A DNA stretch of 10,706 bases from CAYMWF01 sp964394085 [NCBI: uncultured Gemmatimonadota bacterium] (GCA_964394085.1 CAYMWF010000131.1:1-10706); one strand, 5' to 3'; shown: positions 1-7,008, counted from the first letter of the stretch. Translations and numbers: made by a program. Notes: generated by a model from the letters alone, not told the origin.

Positions 1-13
1 GAGGAGCGGCGCA

Positions 14-436
14 GATTCTTCACACGGAGAAAAGCGACGCCGCCGGGCTCGGGGTACAGCTGCTCAGGGGGTGAGGATTCAAGCTCGCCGATAAAGGTGG
101 GATGGATTCTTCACACGAAGAAAGCGATGCCGCCGGGCTCAGGCTGCGGCTGTCGAAGGACGGTGCAGATTCTTCACGCGGAGAAAAGCGATGCTGCCGG
201 GCTCGGGGTACGGCTGCCAGCGGGATGCGGATTCAACTGACGAAGTTGCGGGAAAGTCTGATCCCATTACCGCCGCAGGTTCTTCACACGGAGAAAGTTG
301 ACTCTGCCGGGATACGGATGCCGGCGCCGGGGTGGCGGCGATTCTTCACACGGAGAAAGTTGACTCTGCCGGGATACGGATGCCGGCGCCGCGGTGACGA
401 CGATTCTTCACACGGAGAAAGTTGACTCTGCCGGGG
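14..436. repeat. Dispersed/tandem intergenic repeat, six copies
   Basis: Six copies of a unit beginning GATTCTTCACACGGAGAAA start near 14, 105, 168, 278, 340 and 402. Each core is followed by a GC-rich tail containing GCCGGG. Copies 1-3 continue with AAGCGAYGCYGCCGGGCTC and are spaced 91 and 63 bp apart; copy 4 lies 110 bp after copy 3. Copies 4-6 continue with GTTGACTCTGCCGGG. The core has short inverted arms, TTCT and AGAA. Spacings are not multiples of three and the reading frame is not kept, so the open frames here are by-products of the repeat. The 1-541 stretch holds no gene I can support. Confidence 0.85.
278..436. repeat. 62-bp tandem array within the repeat block
   Basis: Copies 4, 5 and 6 (starts 278, 340, 402) form a true tandem array with period 62 bp. 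Copies 4 and 5 are almost identical over the whole unit and differ mainly in the last dozen bases. Copy 6 is truncated, keeping about 35 bp before it diverges. The near identity indicates recent duplication compared with the older, irregular copies 1-3. Each unit contains the self-complementary octamer CGGCGCCG or a close variant. The array ends about 105 bp before the acyl-CoA dehydrogenase start. Confidence 0.85.
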
Positions 437-541
437 TGCTCCCGAACCGGCGAAGATGATGTCGCGGATCAAATTTCTGGGGATCGAAGCCGAAAGGTGG
501 TAGACTCGAAAAATAGAAGCAGACGAGAGATAAAGGAGCTC

Positions 542-2242
542 ATGATGATACTGTTGAATCCTTCGAAACCGGTTCTTAATTCCGTTGATATCGAATCGAG
601 AGAAACCATGCTGAAAACCATCAGGTTTTTCGAAGAAAAAGGGAAAGCCAGGCTCAAGGCGGACGACCATGCGCGGGTCTGGTATGAAGATTTTCTCGAC
701 TTCGTGAAAAAAGAAAAAATTTTCGCGCAACTTCTCACACCAGCGGATTATGGGGACGGCGACACCAGGTGGGATACCTGGAGAAATTGCGAATTCAATG
801 AAATACTCTCTTTTTACGGTCTTCAGTACTGGTATACGTGGCAGGTTTCGATTCTCGGCCTCGGGCCTATCTGGATGAGTAAAAATGAAGCGATAAAGAA
901 GAAAACAGCCGAAATGCTCGATGCCGGCGGGATATTCGGGTTCGGACTTTCGGAGAAAGAGCACGGTGCGGACCTCTACTCCACCGAAATGAACCTCACG
1001 CCTCTTCCGGATGGATCGTACAAGGCGAACGGACGCAAGTATTACATCGGCAACGCGAACAAGGCCGCTCTCGTCTCAACCCTCGGGAAAATGGCCGATA
1101 CCGGCGATTTCGTTTTTTTCGCCGTCGGATCGCAGCACGGCAGGTACGAATGCGTAAAGAATATCGTGAATTCTCAATCATTCGTCGCCGAGTATGCCCT
1201 GAACGACTATCCTATCAGCAGCGAAGATATCCTTGCAGTGGGAAGAGATGCCTGGGATACGGCGCTCAACACCGTGAACGTCGGTAAGTTCAATCTCGGA
1301 TGGGCTTCGATAGGGATATGCACGCACGCGCTTTACGAAGCGATGCGCCATGCATCGAACCGGAGGTTATATAATACCTATGTAACTGATTTTCCGCACA
1401 TCAGGCAGCTGCTTTCCGATGCCTTCACGCGACTTACAGCCATGAAGCTTTTCGCTGAAAGAGCATCGGATTACATGCGGGCCGCCTCTCCCGAAGATCG
1501 CCGCTACCTGCTTTACAACCCGATCGTAAAGATGAAGGTCACCACCCAGGGCGAGGAGGTAATCAACCTGCTCTGGGACGTTATTGCCGCCAAGGGCTTC
1601 GAAAAAGACACGTATTTCGAAATGGCCGCCCGTGACATCAGGGCGCTTCCGAAGCTGGAGGGCACCGTTCACGTCAACATGGCCCTTGTTGTTAAATTCA
1701 TGCAGAATTATCTATTCTTCCCCGGCGCTTTTCCTGAAATAGGGAGGCGCGACGAGCCCGCGGACGACCGGTTTCTTTTCAAACAGGGGCCGGCGAAGGG
1801 CCTGGGCAAGGTGCAGTTTCATGATTTCAACATCGCTTTCGATTCGATCGACCTTCCCAACGCAGAAATATTCAAAAAACAGACCGCCGCCTTCAAAGGG
1901 TTGCTGTTTACCGCCACCCCGGACGAGGGTCAACGAAAGGATATCGATTTTCTGCTGACCCTGGGCGAGCTTTTCACCTCGGTGGCATATGCTCAGCTCA
2001 TAATTGAAAACTCGAAGATACGCGGGGTGAGCGACGATATACTCGACCAGATTTTCGATTTCCTGGTCAGGGATTTTTCCAGGTACGCCCTGCAGCTCTA
2101 TTCGAAACCGGGAGCCACGAAGGACCAGATGGATATGTGCCTGGCTATGATAAAAAAGCCCGTCACCGACACCGATCGATTCGACCGGGTATGGAAAGAA
2201 AGCATATATCCACTCAGAAAATTGTACGAAATGTCTGGATAG
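542..2242 (+). CDS. Acyl-CoA dehydrogenase, long (about 566 aa) form
   Basis: Flavoprotein predicted to catalyse FAD-dependent alpha,beta-dehydrogenation of an acyl-CoA, passing electrons to ETF, in the cytoplasm. The N-terminal third is helical. The middle FAD/substrate beta-domain carries the FGFGLSEKEHGAD stretch (residues 132-144), the counterpart of the usual LTEPxAGSD motif, then NGRKYYIGNANKAA. The helical C-domain has ALPKLEGTVHVN; its Glu373 aligns with the catalytic Glu of the YEGT motif in medium-chain acyl-CoA dehydrogenase. About 190 residues follow that Glu, so the protein is roughly 170 residues longer than classical members; this matches a known long subfamily. ATG at 542 follows AGGAG (534-538); a second ATG at 545 has better spacing and is equally possible. 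An in-frame extension to 422 runs into repeat DNA and is rejected. Substrate chain length cannot be read from the sequence. Confidence 0.93.
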   Translation: MMILLNPSKPVLNSVDIESRETMLKTIRFFEEKGKARLKADDHARVWYEDFLDFVKKEKIFAQLLTPADYGDGDTRWDTWRNCEFNEILSFYGLQYWYTWQVSILGLGPIWMSKNEAIKKKTAEMLDAGGIFGFGLSEKEHGADLYSTEMNLTPLPDGSYKANGRKYYIGNANKAALVSTLGKMADTGDFVFFAVGSQHGRYECVKNIVNSQSFVAEYALNDYPISSEDILAVGRDAWDTALNTVNVGKFNLGWASIGICTHALYEAMRHASNRRLYNTYVTDFPHIRQLLSDAFTRLTAMKLFAERASDYMRAASPEDRRYLLYNPIVKMKVTTQGEEVINLLWDVIAAKGFEKDTYFEMAARDIRALPKLEGTVHVNMALVVKFMQNYLFFPGAFPEIGRRDEPADDRFLFKQGPAKGLGKVQFHDFNIAFDSIDLPNAEIFKKQTAAFKGLLFTATPDEGQRKDIDFLLTLGELFTSVAYAQLIIENSKIRGVSDDILDQIFDFLVRDFSRYALQLYSKPGATKDQMDMCLAMIKKPVTDTDRFDRVWKESIYPLRKLYEMSG

Positions 2243-2253
2243 GCTGGGGAGCC

Positions 2254-2386
2254 GGCTCCGGTGAGGTTGCATCCAGGGCGCGGTCCATGCTTCCTGGCTC
2301 CGGTGAGGTTGCATCCAGGGCTCGGTCCATGCTTCCTGGCTCCGGTGAGGTTGCATCCAGGGCTCGGTCCATGCTCCCCGGCTCCG
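2254..2386. repeat. 42-bp tandem repeat (VNTR), three copies plus a partial fourth
   Basis: Units start at 2254, 2296 and 2338, with a 7-bp partial unit at 2380. Each begins GGCTCCGGTGAGGTTGCATC and differs from the next at only one to three bases. The array fills almost the whole gap between the acyl-CoA dehydrogenase stop and the rmuC ribosome-binding site (GAGG, 2391-2394). A 12-bp perfect palindrome GGAGCCGGCTCC (2248-2259) sits at its left edge. The 42-bp period is divisible by three, so frames stay open through it on both strands, but no start, RBS or recognisable protein supports translation. Confidence 0.92.
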
Positions 2387-2402
2387 ACGTGAGGGTTTTT
2401 TC

Positions 2403-3704
2403 GTGAACGGGATATTAATAGCGGTCGTTTCGGTTTCAGCCATACTGCTGGTTGCTGTTTTTTTTCTTCTGATATCGCTGCGGAAGAGGATCAGCCCGGG
2501 GAGCGAGGGCAATCTCGAAAAGGCCGTTCGGGATGAGCTCCGATCCGGGAGGGAAGAATCCGCCCGCACGGCGAGGGAGCTCAGGGAGGAAGTTGCCGCC
2601 TCGCTGAAAACATCCACCGATACAAACCTGAAGACCCTCACCGAGCTGGGCCGGCTCCAGACGGATGAGCTGAATCTCGCCACCCGCCGGATCAAGGATT
2701 TGTCGGAATCCTACGACAAGAGGCTCGAGGAACTCCGCCTGACTGTAGGCGAGCGTTTGAAAGAGCTGCAGGAAGGCAACGAAAAGAAGCTGGAGCAGAT
2801 GCGTGAAACAGTAGGTGAAAAGCTGGAAAACGCTCTTGCACAACGTCTTGGAGAATCTTTTAAGATAGTCGGCGCCCAGCTCGAAGCGGTCCAGCGCGGC
2901 CTCGGTGAAATGAGAACCCTCGCCACCGGGGTGGGGGACCTGAAAAATCTGCTGCAGAACGTCAAAACCAAGGGCATCCTGGGCGAGGAGCAGCTCGGTT
3001 CGATTCTCGAGCAGATCCTGACGCCCGACCAGTACGACCGCAACGTTCGCACAAGCGAAGAATCGGCCGAAGTGGTCGAATTCGCCATCCGGCTGCCCGG
3101 CGGAAGCCCCGAAAGTGAACACGTCTGGCTCCCGATCGACTCGAAATTTCCGCTCAGTGATTACGAGAAGCTGATTGACGCGACGGAGCAAGGCGAACCC
3201 GACGAAATGAACAAAGCATCCGCGGCCCTGCTCCGGGCGGTGCGGCTCTCCGCCAGGGAAATCAGCGCAAAATATCTCAACCCGCCGCGCACCACCGACT
3301 TCGCTCTCCTCTTCCTGCCGATCGAAGGATTATATGCCGAGATCCTCCGTGAACCCGGCATAATCAACGAAATGCTGCAGAAGCACAGGGTTGTCATTAC
3401 GGGACCGACTACGCTGTCGGCAATATTGAGCAGCCTTCGCATGGGGTTCAGAACCCTGGCCATCGAAAAACGATCCAGCGAGGTCTGGACGATACTCGGC
3501 GCGGTGAAAACCGAATTCGGTAAATTCGGCGAAGTGCTGGACAGACTCAAAAGGCAGCTCACCGCCGCCGCCGGAACCGTGGAATCGACCGGCGTCCGCA
3601 CCCGCGCAATCGAGCGGAAACTGCGGGATGTCGAGCAGCTCCCTTCCGACAGGAGCTCGCAGCTTCTCGAACTGCCCGATATTCCCGAAGAAACCGAATC
3701 TTAA
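2403..3704 (+). CDS. rmuC: DNA recombination protein RmuC
   Basis: RmuC family, a predicted nuclease-fold protein that in E. coli limits recombination between inverted repeats; the exact biochemical activity is poorly defined. The 433 residues are close to the family length. The order is classic: one N-terminal membrane segment (about residues 3-26, followed by Arg/Lys), a long coiled coil rich in Glu, Lys and Leu (about 35-185), then the conserved core with KGILGEEQLGSILEQIL (from 190) and PIDSKFP (244-250), ending in a short charged tail. The GTG start at 2403 follows GAGG at 2391-2394 and places the membrane segment right at the N-terminus. The gene lies just after the 42-bp repeat array and 16 nt before the GNAT gene, probably co-transcribed with it. 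Membrane anchoring of the DNA-acting core is inferred from the N-terminal segment. Confidence 0.95.
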   Translation: MNGILIAVVSVSAILLVAVFFLLISLRKRISPGSEGNLEKAVRDELRSGREESARTARELREEVAASLKTSTDTNLKTLTELGRLQTDELNLATRRIKDLSESYDKRLEELRLTVGERLKELQEGNEKKLEQMRETVGEKLENALAQRLGESFKIVGAQLEAVQRGLGEMRTLATGVGDLKNLLQNVKTKGILGEEQLGSILEQILTPDQYDRNVRTSEESAEVVEFAIRLPGGSPESEHVWLPIDSKFPLSDYEKLIDATEQGEPDEMNKASAALLRAVRLSAREISAKYLNPPRTTDFALLFLPIEGLYAEILREPGIINEMLQKHRVVITGPTTLSAILSSLRMGFRTLAIEKRSSEVWTILGAVKTEFGKFGEVLDRLKRQLTAAAGTVESTGVRTRAIERKLRDVEQLPSDRSSQLLELPDIPEETES

Positions 3705-3720
3705 ACTCGTGGAGAAAAGG

Positions 3721-4206
3721 ATGGGTTCTGCAGAAGCGATAATCAAAATCCGCGAAGCGACCGCGGAGGATACGCAGGTGATCCTCCTGCTCTGGCGGGA
3801 GCTGATGGATTACCATGCCGTGAAGGATCCGCTTTTCACCCGGGCCGCCCGGGGTGATGCGAACTTCAAGAAGTGGCTCGACCATCTTCGCGAATCCGAT
3901 CGCGGCCTGGTGCTCGTCGCCGAGGAAGATAAAACAGTTATCGGGTATCTACTGGCTACGGAAACCCAGAAACCCCCGGTATTCGCCGAAACCAGGATGG
4001 GAGTCATCACCGATATCCTGGTTTCGGGAACCGAGCGGCGCAGAGGCGTGGGCATGAACCTGGTGAAAACCACGGTCCACTGGTTCAGGGAGAAAGGGAT
4101 CGAACGCATCGAATGCAACGTTTCAATGTACAATGAAGTTGCGAGAAAATTCTGGCGCAGGATCGGTTTCGATCCCTACATGGAAGTTCTTCATTTAAAG
4201 GGATAA
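3721..4206 (+). CDS. GNAT family N-acetyltransferase
   Basis: A 161-residue single-domain acetyltransferase that would move an acetyl group from acetyl-CoA to an unknown amine. It opens with the usual beta-1 IKIREATAEDT. The acetyl-CoA pyrophosphate loop is RRRGVG (residues 106-111), matching R/Q-x-x-G-x-G/A, and follows the strand VITDILVS. The C-terminal half has the typical N-x-x-A-R-K-F-W-x-R-I-G-F segment seen in GNAT proteins, where residues after a Cys/Asn pack against CoA. ATG at 3721 follows GGAGA (3711-3715), 16 nt after the rmuC stop. The frame is open upstream to 3628 inside rmuC, but that start lacks an RBS and adds no domain. Co-transcription with rmuC is likely; a functional link is not evident. 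Confidence 0.9.
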   Translation: MGSAEAIIKIREATAEDTQVILLLWRELMDYHAVKDPLFTRAARGDANFKKWLDHLRESDRGLVLVAEEDKTVIGYLLATETQKPPVFAETRMGVITDILVSGTERRRGVGMNLVKTTVHWFREKGIERIECNVSMYNEVARKFWRRIGFDPYMEVLHLKG

Positions 4207-4308
4207 GAATACGCTTAACCTGAATTTCATCGCCCGCGGAGGCAACCGCTCGACGGGAACCCCAAACCCTGAACCCGTCCGCAAAATGTAATCGAATCTG
4301 AAACAATA

Positions 4309-4353
4309 GCGCCGGACGGAGCAGGGGCAGCCCCCCCGCCCGCAGACCGGCGC
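4309..4353. terminator. GC-rich nested hairpin, possible bidirectional terminator
   Basis: GCGCCGG (4309-4315) pairs perfectly with CCGGCGC (4347-4353). Inside the loop GGGG (4324-4327) can pair with the C-run that starts at 4331. It lies between two convergent genes (GNAT ending at 4206, the - strand locus ending at 4471), where a shared terminator would be expected. There is no T-tract on either side, so it is not a canonical intrinsic terminator. The rest of 4207-4375 shows nothing else recognisable. Confidence 0.3.
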
Positions 4354-4375
4354 ATCATACCTCGATCTCGACCGG

Positions 4376-4507
4376 TTTATCTCGACCAGCTTTCGAGCCG
4401 GGCTTAATTGAACTCGATCACCTCTACCGCGAACGAATCCATTTTATCTCAACAGGTTTTCGAGCCCGGTTCAATCGAACTCGATCACCTCTACCGCGAA
4501 CGAATCC
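4376..4507. repeat. 67-bp direct duplication covering the 3' end of a - strand gene
   Basis: Copy A (4376-4440) and copy B (4443-4507) are both 65 bp with a 67-bp period. They agree at about 57 of 65 positions; the last 31 bp are identical. Copy B contains the last codons and stop of the - strand coding sequence. Copy A carries the same codons again past the stop: on the - strand it reads ATG (4442) through TAA (4404), giving the 12-residue peptide MDSFAVEVIEFN against DSFAVEVIEFD in the real C-terminus. Copy A is therefore a duplicated gene tail, not a separate gene. Confidence 0.88.
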
Positions 4508-4863
4508 GTATCGAGACGGAGATCCGGCCATGTCCCGATCGACCCTTCGACAGTGTATTCACCCGGGGGAGCGTTCCTTACCGGAAGCTGCACGATGGTT
4601 TCCACGGCTCCGGACGTGATGGTGACCGTCCGGCGTATGATCGGATTGCCCGGGTAGGGTTCCCCGCCGGGTTCGAAAATATCGAGCCAGGCATCGAAGG
4701 TCTGTGGAATGAGGCCGTCGTTGTCGAGCCTCACCTGGAACTCGAGGGTTCCTCCCTGGATGACCTCATCCGGGTGCCACGGGAAGGTTATGATGTCGTC
4801 TTCGAAGGCCATTTCCACGTAGGGAACCATGATCGAAGAAGGATAAGTGGTGCTGTCCAGCAC
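4471..4863 (-). CDS. Beta-sandwich C-terminal part of an interrupted secreted protein
   Basis: About 130 residues, rich in beta-strand patterns. Segments such as GGTLEFQVRLDNDGLIPQTF, TVTITSGAVETIVQLPV and APPGEYTVEGSIG resemble Ig-like/CARDB-type extracellular domains, in which a PPGEYT turn precedes a strand. There is no signal peptide. The nominal GTG start at 4863 has no good RBS, and the next ATG (4830) has none either. The frame is the same as the upstream - strand ORF: seven sense codons (PGPTAQL) join it to the TGA at 4885-4887. The simplest reading is that this is the second domain of one protein whose gene now carries a stop. Independent translation through coupling at the upstream stop is the alternative. 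The 3' end is duplicated downstream. Confidence 0.6.
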   Translation of the reverse strand: MLDSTTYPSSIMVPYVEMAFEDDIITFPWHPDEVIQGGTLEFQVRLDNDGLIPQTFDAWLDIFEPGGEPYPGNPIIRRTVTITSGAVETIVQLPVRNAPPGEYTVEGSIGTWPDLRLDTDSFAVEVIEFD

Positions 4864-4884
4864 TAACTGTGCCGTAGGCCCGGG

Positions 4885-5316
4885 TCAGCCTCCGCCCTGC
4901 AGTTCGATATACATCCGGACGGTTCCGTAGAATGTGATAGGCGGGAAATCAGCTCCTTCGCCGAAGGGAACCACGATTTCCTCGAAACCCGGATACCCGT
5001 CCAGCGTGTAGGTAACAGGGCGGGCATGCAGCGGATCTTCACCGGCACCCTCGATTTCCATGGTGATTGCAACGGTTTCGCCGCCTTCACCTCCGTCCAT
5101 CCAGAGATGGGTCTCTCCGTAATCTCCCAGAAGCAACCCGTCCATAAAATCATTTTCGAAGCATGCCGGTTCGCACCCGAGCATAAGGACGACGGGATAT
5201 TTCCCCGTAACATGAAAGTCGAAACCGCCGTGCGGCTTCGGATACAACGACGTTCCGCACAGGGCCGCCGACGTAGCGAACAGCAGAAGCAGCGCAGCCG
5301 GGATAAGTCTGTTCAT
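4885..5316 (-). CDS. Secreted hypothetical protein, probably truncated by an in-frame TGA
   Basis: 143 residues from ATG at 5316, preceded on the - strand by AAGGAGAAAGGT, a strong ribosome-binding site. The N-terminus MNRLIPAALLLLFATSAALC is a typical Sec signal peptide (Asn-Arg, hydrophobic core, small residues before cleavage). The Cys has Leu at -1, which is a poor lipobox, so a lipoprotein is unlikely. The mature part contains LGCEPACFENDF (two Cys that could pair) and alternating beta-strand patterns up to MYIELQGGG, then TGA. I do not recognise the family. The same frame continues after the stop into a second beta-domain, so the original product was probably about 280 residues with a Gly-rich linker at the junction. 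It is transcribed away from the amidase gene. A longer upstream frame to 5436 lacks a signal-like start and is not used. Confidence 0.7.
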   Translation of the reverse strand: MNRLIPAALLLLFATSAALCGTSLYPKPHGGFDFHVTGKYPVVLMLGCEPACFENDFMDGLLLGDYGETHLWMDGGEGGETVAITMEIEGAGEDPLHARPVTYTLDGYPGFEEIVVPFGEGADFPPITFYGTVRMYIELQGGG

Positions 5317-5415
5317 ACCTTTCTCCTTTCCCCTTGATCCGTCGTGAAGTTTCATCCGGGCGAAAACGGTGCACCCCGCTTGAAAGTCTCCCGGCCGGTC
5401 ACCGCCTGTCCGCGG

Positions 5416-5431
5416 CGCAGCCCGGGCTGCG
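5416..5431. promoter_or_regulatory. 16-bp perfect palindrome between divergent genes
   Basis: CGCAGCCCGGGCTGCG is perfectly self-complementary. It lies 100 bp from the start of the secreted-protein gene and about 120 bp from the amidase start. The position suits a dimeric regulator site, but high GC makes chance palindromes more likely and no second copy was seen. Nothing else convincing was found in 5317-5553 beyond the two ribosome-binding sites; no clear sigma-70 promoter is visible in either direction. Confidence 0.25.
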
Positions 5432-5553
5432 GGCATGTCGAAAAACCCTCGCCCGTATATTCTGTTCCGGGAAAGAAAGATATCTTACAGACAAATCGGA
5501 TAATGAAAATGACGGACACCTCTGGTAAGCTTGACGAAGCATTCGGAGGAGTA

Positions 5554-7008
5554 ATGATTTCAAAGCCCGAAAACCCCATCCTGCTCGAGTCGGGAGTCGG
5601 CCTCGCCGGGAAGATCCGGAGCGGCGGCCTCACTTCCCGGGCGATCGTTGAAGCTCACATCGAACGCATCCGCAGCGTCAACCCGGTTCTGAACGCGGTG
5701 GTCGCCGAGCGGTTCGAAAAAGCGCTGGAAGAATCCGACCGGGCCGATGAACGAGTGAAAGAGTCGGCCCCGGAAGAGCTGCCGCCCTACTGGGGCGTTC
5801 CATGCACCATAAAAGAATGCTTCAAGCTCGCCGGAATGCCCAATACGAGCGGCCTGGTCGCGAGAAAGGGTGTTGTCGCCGGCGAAAACGCCACCACGGT
5901 GGAGCGGATCCTCGGCAGCGGCGCCATCCCGGTCGGCGTCACCAACATATCCGAGCTGTGCATGTGGATGGAATCGAACAACAAGGTGTATGGAAGGACG
6001 AATAATCCATACGATCAGGGGAGGATCGTCGGGGGCAGCTCGGGCGGGGAAGGCGCCATCATCGCCGCGGGCGGCTCCCCATTCGGGCTCGGATCCGATA
6101 TCGGGGGCTCCATCCGCGGTCCCGCCTTTTTCAACGGGATTTTCGGGCACAAACCTACCGGTGGGCTGGTGCCCGGGTCGGGGCAGTTCCCGATAGCCGA
6201 AAACGAAGCGCTGCGGTACCTGACCACGGGGCCCCTCGCCAGGCGATGCGCCGATATCTGGCCCCTGCTGAAAATCCTCGCGGGGCCGGACGGCGAAGAT
6301 GCCGGATGCCGCGATTTCGCCCTGGGGGATCCTTCCGAAGTGAAAATGAAGGATCTCACCGTCCTCGATGTCGAGGACAACGGGTCGGTCAGGGTGAGCG
6401 ACTGTTTGAAGGCCGCCCAGCGGAAATGCTCCGATCTGCTGGCGGAACGGGGAGCCGTCGTCGACAGGCGGAAAGTTGACGGCCTGAAACATTCGCTTTA
6501 CATCTGGTCGACGATGCTCTCAGCGGCGGGAGGAGCGTCGTTCAAGGAGCTGATGGGGGAGGGGAAAGCCGTCAACCCGTTCCTTCATCTGCTGAGATGG
6601 TTCTTCGGACGGTCGCCGCACACCCTGCCCGCGATAGGGCTCGGAATTTTGGAATATTTTCCCGGTCTGACCCCAGGGGGAGCGAAGCGCTTCATCAGGA
6701 AAGGACGCGAACTCAAGGAAAGGCTTATCGATCTCATCGGCGATAACGGAGTCATGCTCTATCCTCCCTACGCGTCTCCCGCCCCGCCTCACAACAAACC
6801 GCTCCTGCCGCCTTTCAACTGGGTGTACACCGCAATAATGAATGTTATGGAATTCCCCGTGACCCAGGTTCCCCTCGGCCTGGACGACGAAGGATTGCCG
6901 CTGGGGGTGCAGGTCGTAGGCATCCCCGGAAACGATCACGTTACGGTCGCCGTTGCCCTCGAGCTCGAAGAAGCTTTCGGCGGCTGGCGTCCTCCCGCCG
7001 TTCACTAA
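5554..7008 (+). CDS. Amidase signature enzyme, fatty-acid amide hydrolase 2 type
   Basis: 484-residue serine amidase predicted to hydrolyse carboxylic amides, plausibly fatty-acid primary amides or N-acyl amines. The Ser-cisSer-Lys triad is visible: Lys87 in GVPCTIKECF, Ser162 in GGSSGGEGA, and nucleophile Ser186 in GSDIGGSIRGPA. Spacings of 75 and 24 residues equal those of mammalian FAAH (Lys142, Ser217, Ser241). From memory, ISELCMWMESNNKVYGRTNN, PAFFNGIFGHKPTGG and the C-terminal GLPLGVQVV match human FAAH2 more closely than bacterial amidases such as GatA. Unlike FAAH1/2 there is no N-terminal membrane segment, so it should be soluble. ATG at 5554 is chosen because GGAGGA (5545-5550) precedes it and the family alignment starts just after; in-frame ATGs at 5503 and 5344 exist without good RBS. 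It ends 85 bp before tetR. Confidence 0.92.
   Translation: MISKPENPILLESGVGLAGKIRSGGLTSRAIVEAHIERIRSVNPVLNAVVAERFEKALEESDRADERVKESAPEELPPYWGVPCTIKECFKLAGMPNTSGLVARKGVVAGENATTVERILGSGAIPVGVTNISELCMWMESNNKVYGRTNNPYDQGRIVGGSSGGEGAIIAAGGSPFGLGSDIGGSIRGPAFFNGIFGHKPTGGLVPGSGQFPIAENEALRYLTTGPLARRCADIWPLLKILAGPDGEDAGCRDFALGDPSEVKMKDLTVLDVEDNGSVRVSDCLKAAQRKCSDLLAERGAVVDRRKVDGLKHSLYIWSTMLSAAGGASFKELMGEGKAVNPFLHLLRWFFGRSPHTLPAIGLGILEYFPGLTPGGAKRFIRKGRELKERLIDLIGDNGVMLYPPYASPAPPHNKPLLPPFNWVYTAIMNVMEFPVTQVPLGLDDEGLPLGVQVVGIPGNDHVTVAVALELEEAFGGWRPPAVH

Noticed and set aside
102-425. Open frame through the repeat block
   Set aside because: It is created by repeats whose 62- and 91-bp periods do not keep a frame; there is no RBS and no recognisable domain.
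14-436. CRISPR-like array of short direct repeats
   Set aside because: Spacing is irregular (91, 63, 110, 62, 62 bp), the sequences between cores are themselves related and repeated, and no cas gene is present.
422-541. N-terminal extension of the acyl-CoA dehydrogenase from 422
   Set aside because: It begins inside the repeat unit; the AGGAG before ATG 542/545 and the family N-terminus fit the shorter form.
1712-2695. Long - strand open frame spanning the 42-bp repeat
   Set aside because: It is antisense to the acyl-CoA dehydrogenase and rmuC, both clear families; it stays open because the repeat period is a multiple of three and the DNA is GC-rich.
3559-4133. - strand frames opposite rmuC and the GNAT gene
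   Set aside because: They are shadows of well-supported + strand genes and have no domains of their own.
4845-4887. Selenocysteine at the TGA (4885-4887), helped by a small GTGCT/AGCAC hairpin about 21 nt downstream
   Set aside because: The loop lacks the usual SECIS features, the flanking residues (GGG and PGPT) are a linker rather than a redox site, and no selenocysteine machinery is in view.
5344-5553. N-terminal extension of the amidase from ATG 5344
   Set aside because: The extension is Pro/Arg/Gly-rich without domain similarity and has no RBS, whereas GGAGGA precedes ATG 5554, where family similarity begins.
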